Assembly: GCF_014107495.1 (NCBI RefSeq)
Contig: NZ_CP041969.1
Location: 1,919,001-1,983,000 of the forward strand
DNA length: 64,000 nt
Reading direction: 5' to 3'
Source of the DNA: Cohnella cholangitidis
GTDB lineage: Bacteria; Bacillota; Bacilli; Paenibacillales; Paenibacillaceae
Positions 8,669 through 17,140 of this stretch are shown here, piece by piece. How positions within the stretch are numbered: the first letter of the stretch is position 1; each line of letters starts with the position of its first letter. Under the pieces are notes generated by a model. That model did not search any database. It was not told the origin of the DNA and saw only the letters and a program-made list of their open reading frames with translations. Position numbers and translations under genes: made by a program.

Positions 8669-9133
8669 TTATTTCAGCAGAGCCTGCTTGACGTTCTCGA
8701 CGTGGCCTTTCACTTTAATATTGCGCCATTCCTGTACAAGGATCCCTTTCTCGTCGATCAAGAAAGTGGAACGCACGATTCCCATGTACTTTCTGCCGTA
8801 CAACTGCTTCTCCTGCCATACTCCGTACAGCTCGCACACCCGATGCTCCGTATCCGCGAGCAGCAGAAAAGGCAATTCGTACTTTTCAATGAATTTGTAA
8901 TGTCTCTTCAGCTCATCCGTGCTGATGCCGAGAACGATCGCGTTCTTGTCCTCGAACGTCGCATTCGCGTCGCGAAAATCGCACGATTCCTGCGTGCACG
9001 CCGTTGTCATATCCTTAGGGTAAAAGTATAGAATCACCTTGCGTCCGCGATAATCCCTAAGTCGAATCGTTCCCCCGTTCGTGGCGGGAAGCTCGAAGTC
9101 CGGGACCGGTTGTCCCGCTTTCAACTGCGCCAT
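8669..9133 (-). CDS. bcp: Thioredoxin-dependent peroxiredoxin, Bcp/PrxQ type
   Basis: A 154-residue cytoplasmic peroxiredoxin that reduces peroxides using thioredoxin. The peroxidatic cysteine is Cys46 in FYPKDMTTACTQESCDFRD, and Cys51, five residues later, is the PrxQ-type resolving cysteine. GISTDELKRHYKFIEKYELPF and RSTFLIDEKG are typical of the family. Start ATG at 9133 follows AGAAGGAGAAT. It follows the sugar operon on the same strand but is separated from it by a strong terminator at 9222-9265, so it is probably an independent unit. Confidence 0.95.
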   Translation of the reverse strand: MAQLKAGQPVPDFELPATNGGTIRLRDYRGRKVILYFYPKDMTTACTQESCDFRDANATFEDKNAIVLGISTDELKRHYKFIEKYELPFLLLADTEHRVCELYGVWQEKQLYGRKYMGIVRSTFLIDEKGILVQEWRNIKVKGHVENVKQALLK

Positions 9134-9221
9134 GCGTAATTCTCCTTCTGTATCTTTAGCGCGAAACGTCGCGATAAACTCTATTCGTCATGTTAGTAAT
9201 ATATATTATAGCAGTATCGAC

Positions 9222-9265
9222 AAAAAGCCCAGTGCAAGCGAGTCCACGGCTGGACTAGCTTGCAC
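9222..9265 (-). terminator. Terminator of the SorC-family sugar operon
   Basis: On the minus strand GTGCAAGC and GCTTGCAC enclose a second stem AGTCCA/TGGACT, giving a long hairpin followed by GGGCTTTTT. It is about 40 bases after the kinase stop codon. Confidence 0.85.
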
Positions 9266-9305
9266 CAGGCTATTGCCTAGGGAAAAGCGCGTATTGAATA
9301 ATCGC

Positions 9306-10824
9306 CTAAATGACGGAACCGGATTCGTCTGCGAACAATGGAGCGATGGCCGGATAAATTCGCTTATACTTTGCGTACTGCGCGTCATAGTGCATCCGAA
9401 GCTCCCCGTTCGGCAAGAAAGTTTCACCCTCTTGCAGCCCTTTGAACTTTTGGCACAACGAAGCGTATTCCCCGCACCAACCGGCTTGGCGGAAAGCTAA
9501 TGCCGCCGCGCCGAGGGAGGGTAAATACTGCGAATTGTTCGGAACGACCAGTTCGCACCCAAGCACGTCCGCGATGATCTGGCACCAGGATTTGCTCTTC
9601 GCGCCTCCCCCCGATCAGCGTCACACGCTTGCTTTCTTCGGAATCCGCTACCAGCTCCAGCACTTGCCGCATCGAGAAGGCAACGCCCTCCAACACGGCG
9701 GCGCCCATCTGCTGTCTTGTCGTCGTCGGCTTCAAGCCGATAAAGCAGCCCGATGCGTTCACGTCTTGAACGGGGCAACGCTCGCCGTTCAAATAAGGCA
9801 GAAACAACACGTTCCCGCTTCCCCGTTCGGTCTGCCCCATAGCGCGTTCGAATTGCTGGTACGACATTGAATCGCCCGCGCGTCCGCCGTCGCCGAACGC
9901 GCTAACCGCCCATTGGTGCGCATTGCCGGCATTGGAGAGCGGAGCGATCGCGATTTGGCGTCCCTCCTCTACGTAAGCCAGGTTAAATGCTCCGCTTTCG
10001 ACGTCGATATATCCTGACGAAGCGGCCGCAACCCAACCGGACGTGCCGATATAAGCGTAAACTTCCCCGGCTTCGTAAATGCCCGCTCCGAGCGTGGCCG
10101 AGCCGGCATCTCCGATTCCGCAAAGCACCGGCGTGCCCGAAGCGAATCCCGTATCCGAGGCTCCTCGTTCATTTACGGTCCCGACGATGCAATCCGACGA
10201 GACGATGGCAGGCATTTTCGCCGGATCCACCCCATATCTCTCCAACCAGGAACCGATCCACGTTCGGGACCGAATGTCCATGCAGCCGGTCGTCGCCGCG
10301 GACGTCGGATCGGTTACGCATGCTCCGGTCAACTTGGCGATGACGTAATCCTTGGAACTGACGAGAAAACTTCTTGTCGCCCGAAATACGTCCTCCTCGT
10401 GTTGCCTTATCCATAATATTTTAGGGAACGTTAACGTCCCGTCCATATGATTTTCCGTTAAACCGTGAATGGCCGATTTCCCGATATCCCCGAGCAGCCG
10501 CTCGGACTGCTCAGTCGCGCGCCCATCGGCGTACAGTATCGCCGGACGCAACGGCTCCAAGTCCTCTCCGACCGGAATGCAATCCTGCATCTGGCCGCTG
10601 AACGTCAGAAACGCGATATCCTTCGGTTTGATGCCTACCTTGAACCAGGATGCGGCGATTAGCTTAACCGCTTCATACCATTGCTTCGGATCCTGTTCGA
10701 CGGCTCCGCCATGCCGGATTACCTTCAGCTCGATGTTTTTCTCCAGAAAAATGCCCGCGTCTTCGGTAACCAAAATTCCTTTGACGTTCGTTGTTCCTAT
10801 ATCGAAGGAAGCGATATATCTCAT
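9306..10824 (-). CDS. FGGY-family carbohydrate kinase, frameshifted
   Basis: An ATP-dependent sugar or polyol kinase of the xylulokinase/LsrK type. The N-terminal ATPase motif is FDIGTTNVKGILV; FSGQMQDCIPV with LRPAILYADGRA forms the substrate region; CGIGDAGSATLGAG and IGTSGWVA form the second ATP-binding lobe. The frame breaks at ...RVTLIGG: a run of six G (plus about 9606-9611) should be five, after which GAKSKSWCQIIADVLGCELVVPN continues to the stop at 9306. Repaired length is about 505 residues, normal for the family. It is the last gene of the operon, 4 bases after the TrpA-like gene. The substrate cannot be named from sequence; xylulose should not be assumed. Confidence 0.88.
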
Positions 10825-10828
10825 CTGC

Positions 10829-11644
10829 TCAACCCCTTGTCGAGGAGCCCATCGTCTCCAGTTTCATTTCGGCCACGAGGCGGTACAAGTAATCCTTCTC
10901 CCGGTTCTCGCAGCGACTGACGAGCACGGAACCGACGACGGCTCCGTCGAACCCGCTTTGCACCGCTTTGCCTACCCGATCCGGCGAGCGCAGACCGAAG
11001 CCGGCAACCAGCAGGCCCTCCGGCAGATGCGGCCGAATACGATCGCAAAGTACGGACAAGCCATTCACGCTGGCCATGGGATCGCCCGTCGTGCCCGAGT
11101 AGGATTGGGCATAGATAATCGTCGCGCCGTCGCATATTTCGCGAATCGTCGCGTCGTCCATCCCGCTGTTGATGAAGCGGATGACGTCGATGCCGGACTC
11201 GCCAACCTCCCGTTGTATGCGGATTTGCTCTTCCAGCGAGCTATCCGGCAACACGAGAGCATCGATCAGCCCCTCCGAGACCAATCGGCGATACAACCCT
11301 TCGTCCACGAGTTCATTCTTATATCCCATCGCCCAGATCGGACGAGGCACCTCTCGCCTTACCCGGCGCCACAGATCGAGCAACCCTTCCGACGCCGAAG
11401 CGCCGGCATCAAGGGCCCGCTTGTGCGCGCGCTTAATGACTTCGCCGTCGATGAACGGATCGGGACTCGGCACCCCCAGCTCGATGATGTCGATTCCCGC
11501 TTGGGCACTGGCCTGGATCATCTCGAACGACTCTTCGATCGTCGGATCTCCCGCTACCAAGTACCCGACAAGCAATGCTTCCCCTCTCTCTTGGGCTGCG
11601 CGATAAGCTTCTACGTTTAGAGGACTGCGCATGCTCGACATCAT
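10829..11644 (-). CDS. TrpA-like TIM-barrel lyase in a sugar operon
   Basis: A 271-residue homologue of the tryptophan synthase alpha chain. In AGDPTIEESFEM and IIELGVPSPDPFIDG the two catalytic acids of TrpA align exactly: Glu55 (TrpA Glu49) and Asp66 (TrpA Asp60), with the same 11-residue spacing. YAQSYSGTTGDP matches the mobile loop 6, and GFGLRSPDRVGKAVQSGFD followed by GAVVGSVLV matches the phosphate-binding barrel end. There is no trpB or other trp gene nearby; instead it overlaps the ABC permease by ATGA and is followed by an FGGY kinase. TrpA releases glyceraldehyde 3-phosphate by retro-aldol cleavage, so I infer that this protein cleaves the phosphorylated sugar made by the kinase. 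That role is not established. Confidence 0.82.
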   Translation of the reverse strand: MMSSMRSPLNVEAYRAAQERGEALLVGYLVAGDPTIEESFEMIQASAQAGIDIIELGVPSPDPFIDGEVIKRAHKRALDAGASASEGLLDLWRRVRREVPRPIWAMGYKNELVDEGLYRRLVSEGLIDALVLPDSSLEEQIRIQREVGESGIDVIRFINSGMDDATIREICDGATIIYAQSYSGTTGDPMASVNGLSVLCDRIRPHLPEGLLVAGFGLRSPDRVGKAVQSGFDGAVVGSVLVSRCENREKDYLYRLVAEMKLETMGSSTRG

Positions 11645-12609
11645 CCTTTACCACGCCCGAGCTTCTGCATCAGAACGGCCGCGATGACGATGCAGCCCGT
11701 AATGACGTCCTGCATGAAAGTCGGTACTTCCAGAATAGTCAGACCGTTAGCCAGAATCCCGATAATCGCCGCGCCGACGAACGTACCCCAGATATTCGGA
11801 ACGCCTTCCTTGAAAGAGGTCATTCCGAGGAACGCGGCCGCATATGCGGACAGGAACAAGCCGTCTCCTCCCGTCGGGTGCGCAGAACCGAGACGCGAAG
11901 CCATCAGAATGCCGGTTAACGCGGCCAACATGGCGCATAGCGCGAAAGCCATATTTTTGTTTAGGGCAACTCGCACGCCCGCTACGCGGGAAGCCGATTC
12001 GTTGCCGCCGATCGCGTACAGCTTGCGACCGAAGGGCATATGGGACATAACATACCAGAAGATCAGCGTTACCAGCAGCATGATAAAGGATAATACCGGA
12101 ATGCCGCCCCACTCGCTTTGGCCAAGATAACGAAACGCGTCCGGGATGTTCTCGAACACGGTCGCTCCTCCCGTCAGGCGGAAGTTCAAGCCGCCGAGAA
12201 TAGTGCCCATCGCGAGCGTAGTGATGAAGGAAAGCACGCGGAAACGCGTGACGATCCAGCCGTTCACGAACCCGATAACGAACGCGATAGCCATAGGTGC
12301 CAGAAAAGTCGACCAGATCGGGTAACCCGCGACCGCCATTTGGGCTGCGAATACGCCGCCGAAGCTGGCCACGGCTCCGACCGAGAGGTCGAATTCGCCG
12401 ACGGACATGACCAGCGTCGCTCCTAACGCGATGATGACGAGGAACGAGATTTGACGGCTAATATTAATGGCGTTGTCGATCGTCGCGAACGAATCCGGAC
12501 TGAGCAGAGAGAACGCCAGTATAATCAGAATCCCGGCAGCGACCGTGCCGTAAGTGCGGATAAGTCTAAGGTAAGAGATTCCCGCGCGCGCTTCAACCAT
12601 GATGTTCAC
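11641..12609 (-). CDS. Ribose-type ABC transporter permease
   Basis: A 322-residue inner-membrane permease of the RbsC/LsrC family (BPD_transp_2), with eight to ten hydrophobic helices. Family marks are SFLVIIALGATLVMSVGEFDLSVGAV, GFVNGWIVTRFRVLSFITTLAM and the C-terminal GVPNIWGTFVGAAIIGILANGL. It would form a homodimer with the ATPase encoded just upstream; no second permease gene is present, unlike lsrC/lsrD. Its start lies within the last codons of the ATPase gene (17-base overlap), and its TGA overlaps the next gene's ATG, so translation is coupled. Confidence 0.93.
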   Translation of the reverse strand: MNIMVEARAGISYLRLIRTYGTVAAGILIILAFSLLSPDSFATIDNAINISRQISFLVIIALGATLVMSVGEFDLSVGAVASFGGVFAAQMAVAGYPIWSTFLAPMAIAFVIGFVNGWIVTRFRVLSFITTLAMGTILGGLNFRLTGGATVFENIPDAFRYLGQSEWGGIPVLSFIMLLVTLIFWYVMSHMPFGRKLYAIGGNESASRVAGVRVALNKNMAFALCAMLAALTGILMASRLGSAHPTGGDGLFLSAYAAAFLGMTSFKEGVPNIWGTFVGAAIIGILANGLTILEVPTFMQDVITGCIVIAAVLMQKLGRGKG

Positions 12610-14110
12610 TTCCTTTTCCTTGACTGTAGCAATATCCGAGCACTTGCTCGGGGGTAACGCCCTCGTTATCCAGTTCGGCCACGATTCGGCTATCGTGAAG
12701 AACGTACAAGCGATCTGAAATATCCAACACTTCTTGCAGGTCGGACGACACGAACAGCACTCCGCAGCCTTTGTCGGCTTGGGCTTTAAGAAGGCGATGG
12801 ATCTCTTCGCGCGTCATGACGTCTACCGCTTGCGTCGGTTCGTCGCACAGGAACAGCACCGGGTTCGAGAGCAACGCTTTGGCGAACACGACTTTCTGCT
12901 GGTTGCCTCCGCTCAGCTGGCCGACCGATTGTTCCGAACCGGCCGCTTTCACGTTCAGCTCCCGCATCCAGGAATTCACTTCCGAGCGCTCCGTCCGAGC
13001 GCGAAGCTTCAACAAACCCGAGAACCGCTTCAATACCGGCAGCGTCATGTTTTCCCGGATCGACATGCCCAAGACGAGCGCGTCGCGCTTGCGCTCCTCC
13101 GGAATAAGGACGACGCCGTTCTCGAGCGAGCGCTTCGGCGTAGGAGCCTTCACCTTGCGTCCCGCAACCTCGATGCTCCCGCCGGCCGGCTCCCGTAGGC
13201 CGTAGATCGTCTCCAGCAGTTCCGTCCTACCGGCGCCCGCCAAGCCGAATATACCGACGATTTCGCCCTTGCTCACGTTTAGGCTCGTATTCTTTACTTT
13301 TCCGTCCTTCGTGGACAAGCCGGTCAATTCCAATACCTTTTCCCCCGCCGATGTCTTGCCCGTCCTCTTCTCGGATTTTTTTACTTCCGCGTTGCTCATC
13401 AGCCGGATCAAGCTGTCCTTGTCCGTCGCCTCCGTGTCGACCGTGGCAATCCGCTGGCCGTTGCGGAAAACGGTAATCCGATCGGACAGACGGAAAATTT
13501 CGTCCATCCGGTGGGACACGTACAGGATGCCCGTGCCTTGAGCGGTCAATCTCCCGATGAGGGCGAACAACCGCTCCGCCTCTTGATCGGTGAGAGAAGC
13601 CGTAGGCTCGTCCAGAATCAACAATTGGCACTCCAGCATCATCGCCCGCAAAATTTCCAGCATCGTTTTCTCGGGAGGAGACATTTTGTCGGCCGTTTTG
13701 TACAAATCGATCTCGACGCCGAAGTCGTTCTTCAGCTGTTCCGCGCGCTGCTTCATCCGTGTCCAGTTCACGCCGACCCGCGACTTGTTCGTCGGATAGT
13801 CAAGTCCCAGAAAAAGATTCTCGTATCCGGTAAAAGAAGGAACGAGATGGCGATCCTGATGGACCACGTTTATACCCAGCCTTCTGGAAGCGCCCGGGTC
13901 CGGAATATCGACCTTCTCGCCCTTCCATTCGATCGTCCCGGCATCAAGTCCGTATACTCCGGTCATGATTTTAATGAACGTCGACTTGCCCGCTCCGTTC
14001 TCGCCGACAAGCGCGTGCACTTCGCCCGGCTCGATCTCGAAGCCTACGCCAGAGAGCGCGTAGTGCTGCCCGAACACTTTGTCCAGTCCTTCGACTCTCA
14101 GTAGGGTCAA
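12593..14110 (-). CDS. Ribose-type ABC transporter ATPase with two ABC domains
   Basis: A 505-residue tandem ATPase of the RbsA/MglA/LsrA family that powers sugar import. The first Walker A is GENGAGKST at residues 36-44, with Walker B QLLILDEPTASL. In the second domain the Walker A is degenerate (GLAGAGRTELLE), as is usual in this family, but the LSGGNQQKV signature is intact. Unusually, the signature of the first domain, normally like LSxGxQQ, reads MSPPEKTMLEI; whether this is a natural change is unclear. It follows the binding-protein gene after a 66-base gap that contains a strong hairpin. Confidence 0.92.
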   Translation of the reverse strand: MTLLRVEGLDKVFGQHYALSGVGFEIEPGEVHALVGENGAGKSTFIKIMTGVYGLDAGTIEWKGEKVDIPDPGASRRLGINVVHQDRHLVPSFTGYENLFLGLDYPTNKSRVGVNWTRMKQRAEQLKNDFGVEIDLYKTADKMSPPEKTMLEILRAMMLECQLLILDEPTASLTDQEAERLFALIGRLTAQGTGILYVSHRMDEIFRLSDRITVFRNGQRIATVDTEATDKDSLIRLMSNAEVKKSEKRTGKTSAGEKVLELTGLSTKDGKVKNTSLNVSKGEIVGIFGLAGAGRTELLETIYGLREPAGGSIEVAGRKVKAPTPKRSLENGVVLIPEERKRDALVLGMSIRENMTLPVLKRFSGLLKLRARTERSEVNSWMRELNVKAAGSEQSVGQLSGGNQQKVVFAKALLSNPVLFLCDEPTQAVDVMTREEIHRLLKAQADKGCGVLFVSSDLQEVLDISDRLYVLHDSRIVAELDNEGVTPEQVLGYCYSQGKGSEHHG

Positions 14111-14138
14111 TGGGGGGCCCTCCTTGCCTTAGAATTAA

Positions 14139-14162
14139 GCAAAGCGGCCGAAGCCGCTTTGC
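14139..14162 (-). promoter_or_regulatory. Intercistronic UUCG hairpin between binding protein and ATPase genes
   Basis: A perfect 10-bp stem (GCAAAGCGGC with GCCGCTTTGC) closes a C(UUCG)G tetraloop on the minus strand. It has no T-run. Such hairpins after binding-protein genes commonly protect the 3' end of the upstream message, giving more binding protein than transporter; that role here is inferred. Confidence 0.7.
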
Positions 14163-14176
14163 CGCCGTATGATGAA

Positions 14177-15100
14177 TTAAGCGTTGTCTTTCGTAATCAG
14201 GCTGGCCGGAGCGTACAACTCAGTGCCTTCCGCAGCTTTGCCTTGGAACACGAGATCCATTTGCTTGACGACGATTTCCGTCATGCCCGTGAAATTCTGC
14301 TTCACCGTGGCAACGAGCGGAGAGCCTTTCTTGATCATTGCCACCGCTTGGCTGTTTCCGTCGATGCCCGTTACGATGATATCTTTCCGGCCTGCAGCTT
14401 CAATCGCTTGAGCCGCGCCGATGGCCGCTTCGTCCCAGCCTGCCCACACCGCCGTGATCGAGCCTTCTTCTTTGTTGGACAACAGCAAGCTTTCCATCTG
14501 CTTGCGAGCGTTCTCGATCGGTCCGGGAACCTCTACTTGCTGCTCGGTCAATTTGGAAACCTCGGGCTTGTCCTTCAGCAATTCATCCAGTTGCACCGTA
14601 CGAGCCAATACGCCCGGATGCGGACGGTGAGTCAATACGACGATTTCGCCTTTGTCTCCGATCGACTTGAACAGGTGATCCGAGATCAGCTTGGACATTT
14701 CCTTGTTGTCGCTCGTTGCGTTCATGACCATGCCTTCGATGTAGCCCGAATCGGCGCCGAACACCGGGATTCCTTTTTCTTTGGCGCGCTGAATTTGGCT
14801 CTTCAATTGATTCGGATCGGTGCTGACGAGGACGATAGCGTCGGTTTTGGAAGAAATAACGTCTTCCATGCGGCTAGCGAGCTGTCCCATATCGCCTTTC
14901 GTATCTACGACGTTCGTTTTCCAGCCTTTGTCCGCCGATTGTTTCTTCAGCGATTCGACCATTTCGTTCGTCGTAACGGACGAGAGGTAAGGCGTCATGA
15001 TCGATACCGTCTTGGCTCCGTCTTTACCGGTTTTACCTCCGCATGCCGTTAATCCGATAACCAATAAAAGCGCTGCCAAAACTATGATCCCTTTTTTCAT
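14177..15100 (-). CDS. Sugar-binding lipoprotein, periplasmic-binding-protein-like (Peripla_BP_4)
   Basis: A 307-residue extracellular lipoprotein that captures the substrate for the ABC importer. The signal peptide ends in LVIGLTAC with the lipidated Cys20. The mature part has the two-lobed fold of ribose/LsrB binders: SIMTPYLSSVTTNEMVESLK, TDAIVLVSTDPNQLKSQIQR, GIPVFGADSG, and ITAVWAGWDEAAIGAAQAIE near the hinge. The ATG at 15100 follows AAGGAGGG; the frame continues upstream, but that extension overlaps no conserved sequence. Binding residues do not identify the ligand. It is the second gene of the operon, behind the SorC regulator. Confidence 0.93.
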   Translation of the reverse strand: MKKGIIVLAALLLVIGLTACGGKTGKDGAKTVSIMTPYLSSVTTNEMVESLKKQSADKGWKTNVVDTKGDMGQLASRMEDVISSKTDAIVLVSTDPNQLKSQIQRAKEKGIPVFGADSGYIEGMVMNATSDNKEMSKLISDHLFKSIGDKGEIVVLTHRPHPGVLARTVQLDELLKDKPEVSKLTEQQVEVPGPIENARKQMESLLLSNKEEGSITAVWAGWDEAAIGAAQAIEAAGRKDIIVTGIDGNSQAVAMIKKGSPLVATVKQNFTGMTEIVVKQMDLVFQGKAAEGTELYAPASLITKDNA

Positions 15101-15164
15101 AACTTGGATTCCCTCCTTGTTTGTATAAAGCGGTTTGTTATGTTGATTCGCGAACCCGCCCGGT

Positions 15165-16136
15165 TTATCGGGCAGGATTCTTGCGTTGCCATTCCAACAA
15201 CTGCTTTGCCGTTTCCATGTCCGTGACGAGCACGTCCATGCATTTGCCCCGAAGGGCCGAAACAATCGCTTCTACTTTGTCGTCGCCGGTAGCAACCGCG
15301 ATGACGTTGGGAATCGATCTTATTTCGTCGATAGTAAGCCCGATCATGCGCGATTCACCATCATAACGAACGCGTTCGCCGCTTTCGTTCAAGAATGACG
15401 TGGATACGTTGCATACGGCACCATTCCCGCGTACTTCCGCCATTTCCTCGTCGCTGAAATAACCGGACTTGACGATCGTAGCTTGCTTGGTCACTTGACC
15501 GATCCCGATCAGCGCCAACGAAACGCGCTTAGCCGACTCTAACACCTTCGATATTTCGGACTCGTTGATAAATAAATTCCTGGCTTCCGGCGATGCGACG
15601 ACGGCCGGCGCATTTAGCAGCAAATGGCGCGCTTTGAACTGCTCCGCGAACACTCTCGCGTTCGTATTGGCATGCCATGCTCCTCCGTCCGATCCGAATC
15701 CGCCGATCATCGGCACGAATTGGACTTCTTTCCTTCCGACGTAATGCATCTCCCTGGCGATGGAAGCAATCGTTCTCCCGGCCATTATCCCGACGACGTC
15801 GCGATCCTTGATCGCGCTTTCGAGCAGCGCCGATGCGGCGCGGGCTACATGCAGGTCGATCACCTGACGGTCGGCGTCCGGAACGTGCACGACGATAACG
15901 TCATGGATTCCGAACGTTTCCGCGATGGCTCTCTCGTAAGCCTGTTCCTCCGAAAACGGATTCCGGATACTAATCTGAACGATGCCCTCCGACTTGGCGG
16001 CGGCGAGCATTCTGCTGATCTGCGGACGCGAGATGCCCAGACGTTCCGATATTTCCTGCTGATTCAAACCGTCCATGTAATACATGGAGCTCACTTTGAC
16101 CAACAGCCTCTTTTTCTCGTGGCTTGCATCGATCAC
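15165..16136 (-). CDS. SorC/DeoR-type sugar-responsive regulator (LsrR-like)
   Basis: A 323-residue transcription factor. The helix-turn-helix is at residues ~15-55 (YYMDGLNQQEISERLGISRP and QISRMLAAAKSEGIVQISI), followed by a sugar-phosphate-binding domain with QFVPMIGGFGS, ALIGIGQV and NVIAVATGDDKVEAI. Members are usually repressors released by a phosphorylated substrate, as LsrR is by phospho-AI-2. I chose the GTG at 16136, 11 bases after GGGAGGGGGG; an ATG at 16175 in the same frame lies within the operator region and lacks a good ribosome binding site. It is the first gene of the operon, so it probably controls its own transcription through the palindrome at 16161-16174. Confidence 0.92.
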   Translation of the reverse strand: MIDASHEKKRLLVKVSSMYYMDGLNQQEISERLGISRPQISRMLAAAKSEGIVQISIRNPFSEEQAYERAIAETFGIHDVIVVHVPDADRQVIDLHVARAASALLESAIKDRDVVGIMAGRTIASIAREMHYVGRKEVQFVPMIGGFGSDGGAWHANTNARVFAEQFKARHLLLNAPAVVASPEARNLFINESEISKVLESAKRVSLALIGIGQVTKQATIVKSGYFSDEEMAEVRGNGAVCNVSTSFLNESGERVRYDGESRMIGLTIDEIRSIPNVIAVATGDDKVEAIVSALRGKCMDVLVTDMETAKQLLEWQRKNPAR

Positions 16137-16160
16137 AACGTTCCTTGCCCCCCTCCCTTT

Positions 16161-16174
16161 TGAACAAATGTTCA
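16161..16174. promoter_or_regulatory. Candidate SorC-family operator palindrome
   Basis: TGAACAAATGTTCA is a perfect dyad between the predicted transcription start and the regulator's start codon. Related half-sites occur at 16226-16240 (AGAACAAATTTT) and 16246-16260 (GCTCAAATGTTCGAG), flanking the -35 region. The set resembles a multi-site operator for the adjacent regulator. Confidence 0.65.
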
Positions 16175-16198
16175 TAGCGGAATCTTTGTTCTGATGTA

Positions 16199-16227
16199 AT
16201 CATACTCCAAAATGTAAGGGGTTTCAA
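16199..16227 (-). promoter_or_regulatory. Sigma-A promoter of the SorC operon
   Basis: Minus-strand TTGAAA (16222-16227) and TATGAT (16199-16204) with a 17-base spacer, directly ahead of the regulator gene and surrounded by TGTTC half-sites. Confidence 0.8.
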
Positions 16228-16289
16228 GAACAAATTTTCGTTACTGCTCAAATGTTCGAGAAAGGGCATCTTTTAGCAGCCAACTTAGA

Positions 16290-16322
16290 ATTAAGGGCAA
16301 CGCCTAAGCGTCGCCCTTATTA
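16290..16322. terminator. Terminator between the ABC-2 exporter and the SorC operon
   Basis: AAGGGC and GCCCTT flank an inner GC-rich stem (GC...GC) at about 16292-16318. It lies just downstream of the permease stop at 16339 on the minus strand. The T-tract is weak, so confidence is moderate. Confidence 0.55.
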
Positions 16323-16338
16323 AGGAAGATCGTACAGA

Positions 16339-17136
16339 CTAACTCCCCGCGCCGCGGTAACGTCTAACGCCGTAGTTCCAGAACCAGAGACCGAGCGAGA
16401 GCACGACGACCCCGACGACCGGGGTAAGCCACGCCATCCACCACTCGTCCAGTCGACCAAGGAAGAACGATGCCGGGTATACGCCGACGAAAGCGAAGGG
16501 CAACACCCACGTGAGCAAAAATTTGATCGTTTTGTTGTAGATCTCGACCGGATACCGGCCATAGTTCTGAATGTTGTAGATCAGCGGACCGATACCCGTC
16601 GGCGCGTCCGAATAGAATGAGATGGCGGACAACGCGGTATAGATGCCCATATAGATAAAACAAGAACCCAACACCATCACGATCAGCGCGAGCGGATCGT
16701 ACCAGTGGAACGGCAGGCCGAGCGTCGTCCATGAAACGATCATGATCACCAATCCGACAATCGAGCCGACAATCGCCGGGGGATCCATATTTTCGAGCAT
16801 AACCTGCGACAAGGAATGAGCCGGACGGGTCAAGATCCGATCCATTTCCCCTTTGACAATATACCGCTCGCTGAAGTTCCATGCGCTGAAGAAGGTCGAA
16901 AACAACCCCGATGCGATCATAAAGTAGCCGTAGACGAACACGACTTCCGATTCGCTCCAATCCCCAAGCGTCGGCGTGTGCAGGAACACGATAAAGATGA
17001 ACACCAGATTCAGCCCGTTGAACATCAGATCCGACAATACCTCGATCCAGAAGTCCGCGCGGTAGCTTAGTTTTGTTTTCATATAATTGGCGAAATAGTC
17101 CCGATACAAGCTCAACATGAACGCGAATCGACTCAT
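16339..17136 (-). CDS. ABC-2 type exporter permease, second subunit (COG3694-like)
   Basis: A 265-residue integral membrane protein with about six helices. The start LYRDYFANYMKTKLSYRADFW and the segment GEMDRILTRPAHSLSQVM are typical of the uncharacterised DUF990/ABC2_membrane_6 permeases that work as a pair with a sister subunit and a daunorubicin-type ATPase. It starts 4 bases after the stop of the sister permease, so the three genes 19017 to 16339 form one operon. The exported substrate is unknown; the family is often linked to lipids, antibiotics or other hydrophobic compounds. Confidence 0.87.
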   Translation of the reverse strand: MSRFAFMLSLYRDYFANYMKTKLSYRADFWIEVLSDLMFNGLNLVFIFIVFLHTPTLGDWSESEVVFVYGYFMIASGLFSTFFSAWNFSERYIVKGEMDRILTRPAHSLSQVMLENMDPPAIVGSIVGLVIMIVSWTTLGLPFHWYDPLALIVMVLGSCFIYMGIYTALSAISFYSDAPTGIGPLIYNIQNYGRYPVEIYNKTIKFLLTWVLPFAFVGVYPASFFLGRLDEWWMAWLTPVVGVVVLSLGLWFWNYGVRRYRGAGS

Positions 17137-17140
17137 ACGA

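Noticed and set aside
10829..11644. Calling this gene trpA (tryptophan biosynthesis)
   Set aside because: Catalytic residues match, but there are no trp genes around it and it is embedded by overlap in a sugar-import operon; the family name is kept, not the pathway.
9306..16136. Calling the operon lsr (AI-2 uptake)
   Set aside because: Regulator, kinase and importer types agree, but lsrF, lsrG and a second permease are missing and ligand-binding residues cannot be read; analogy only.
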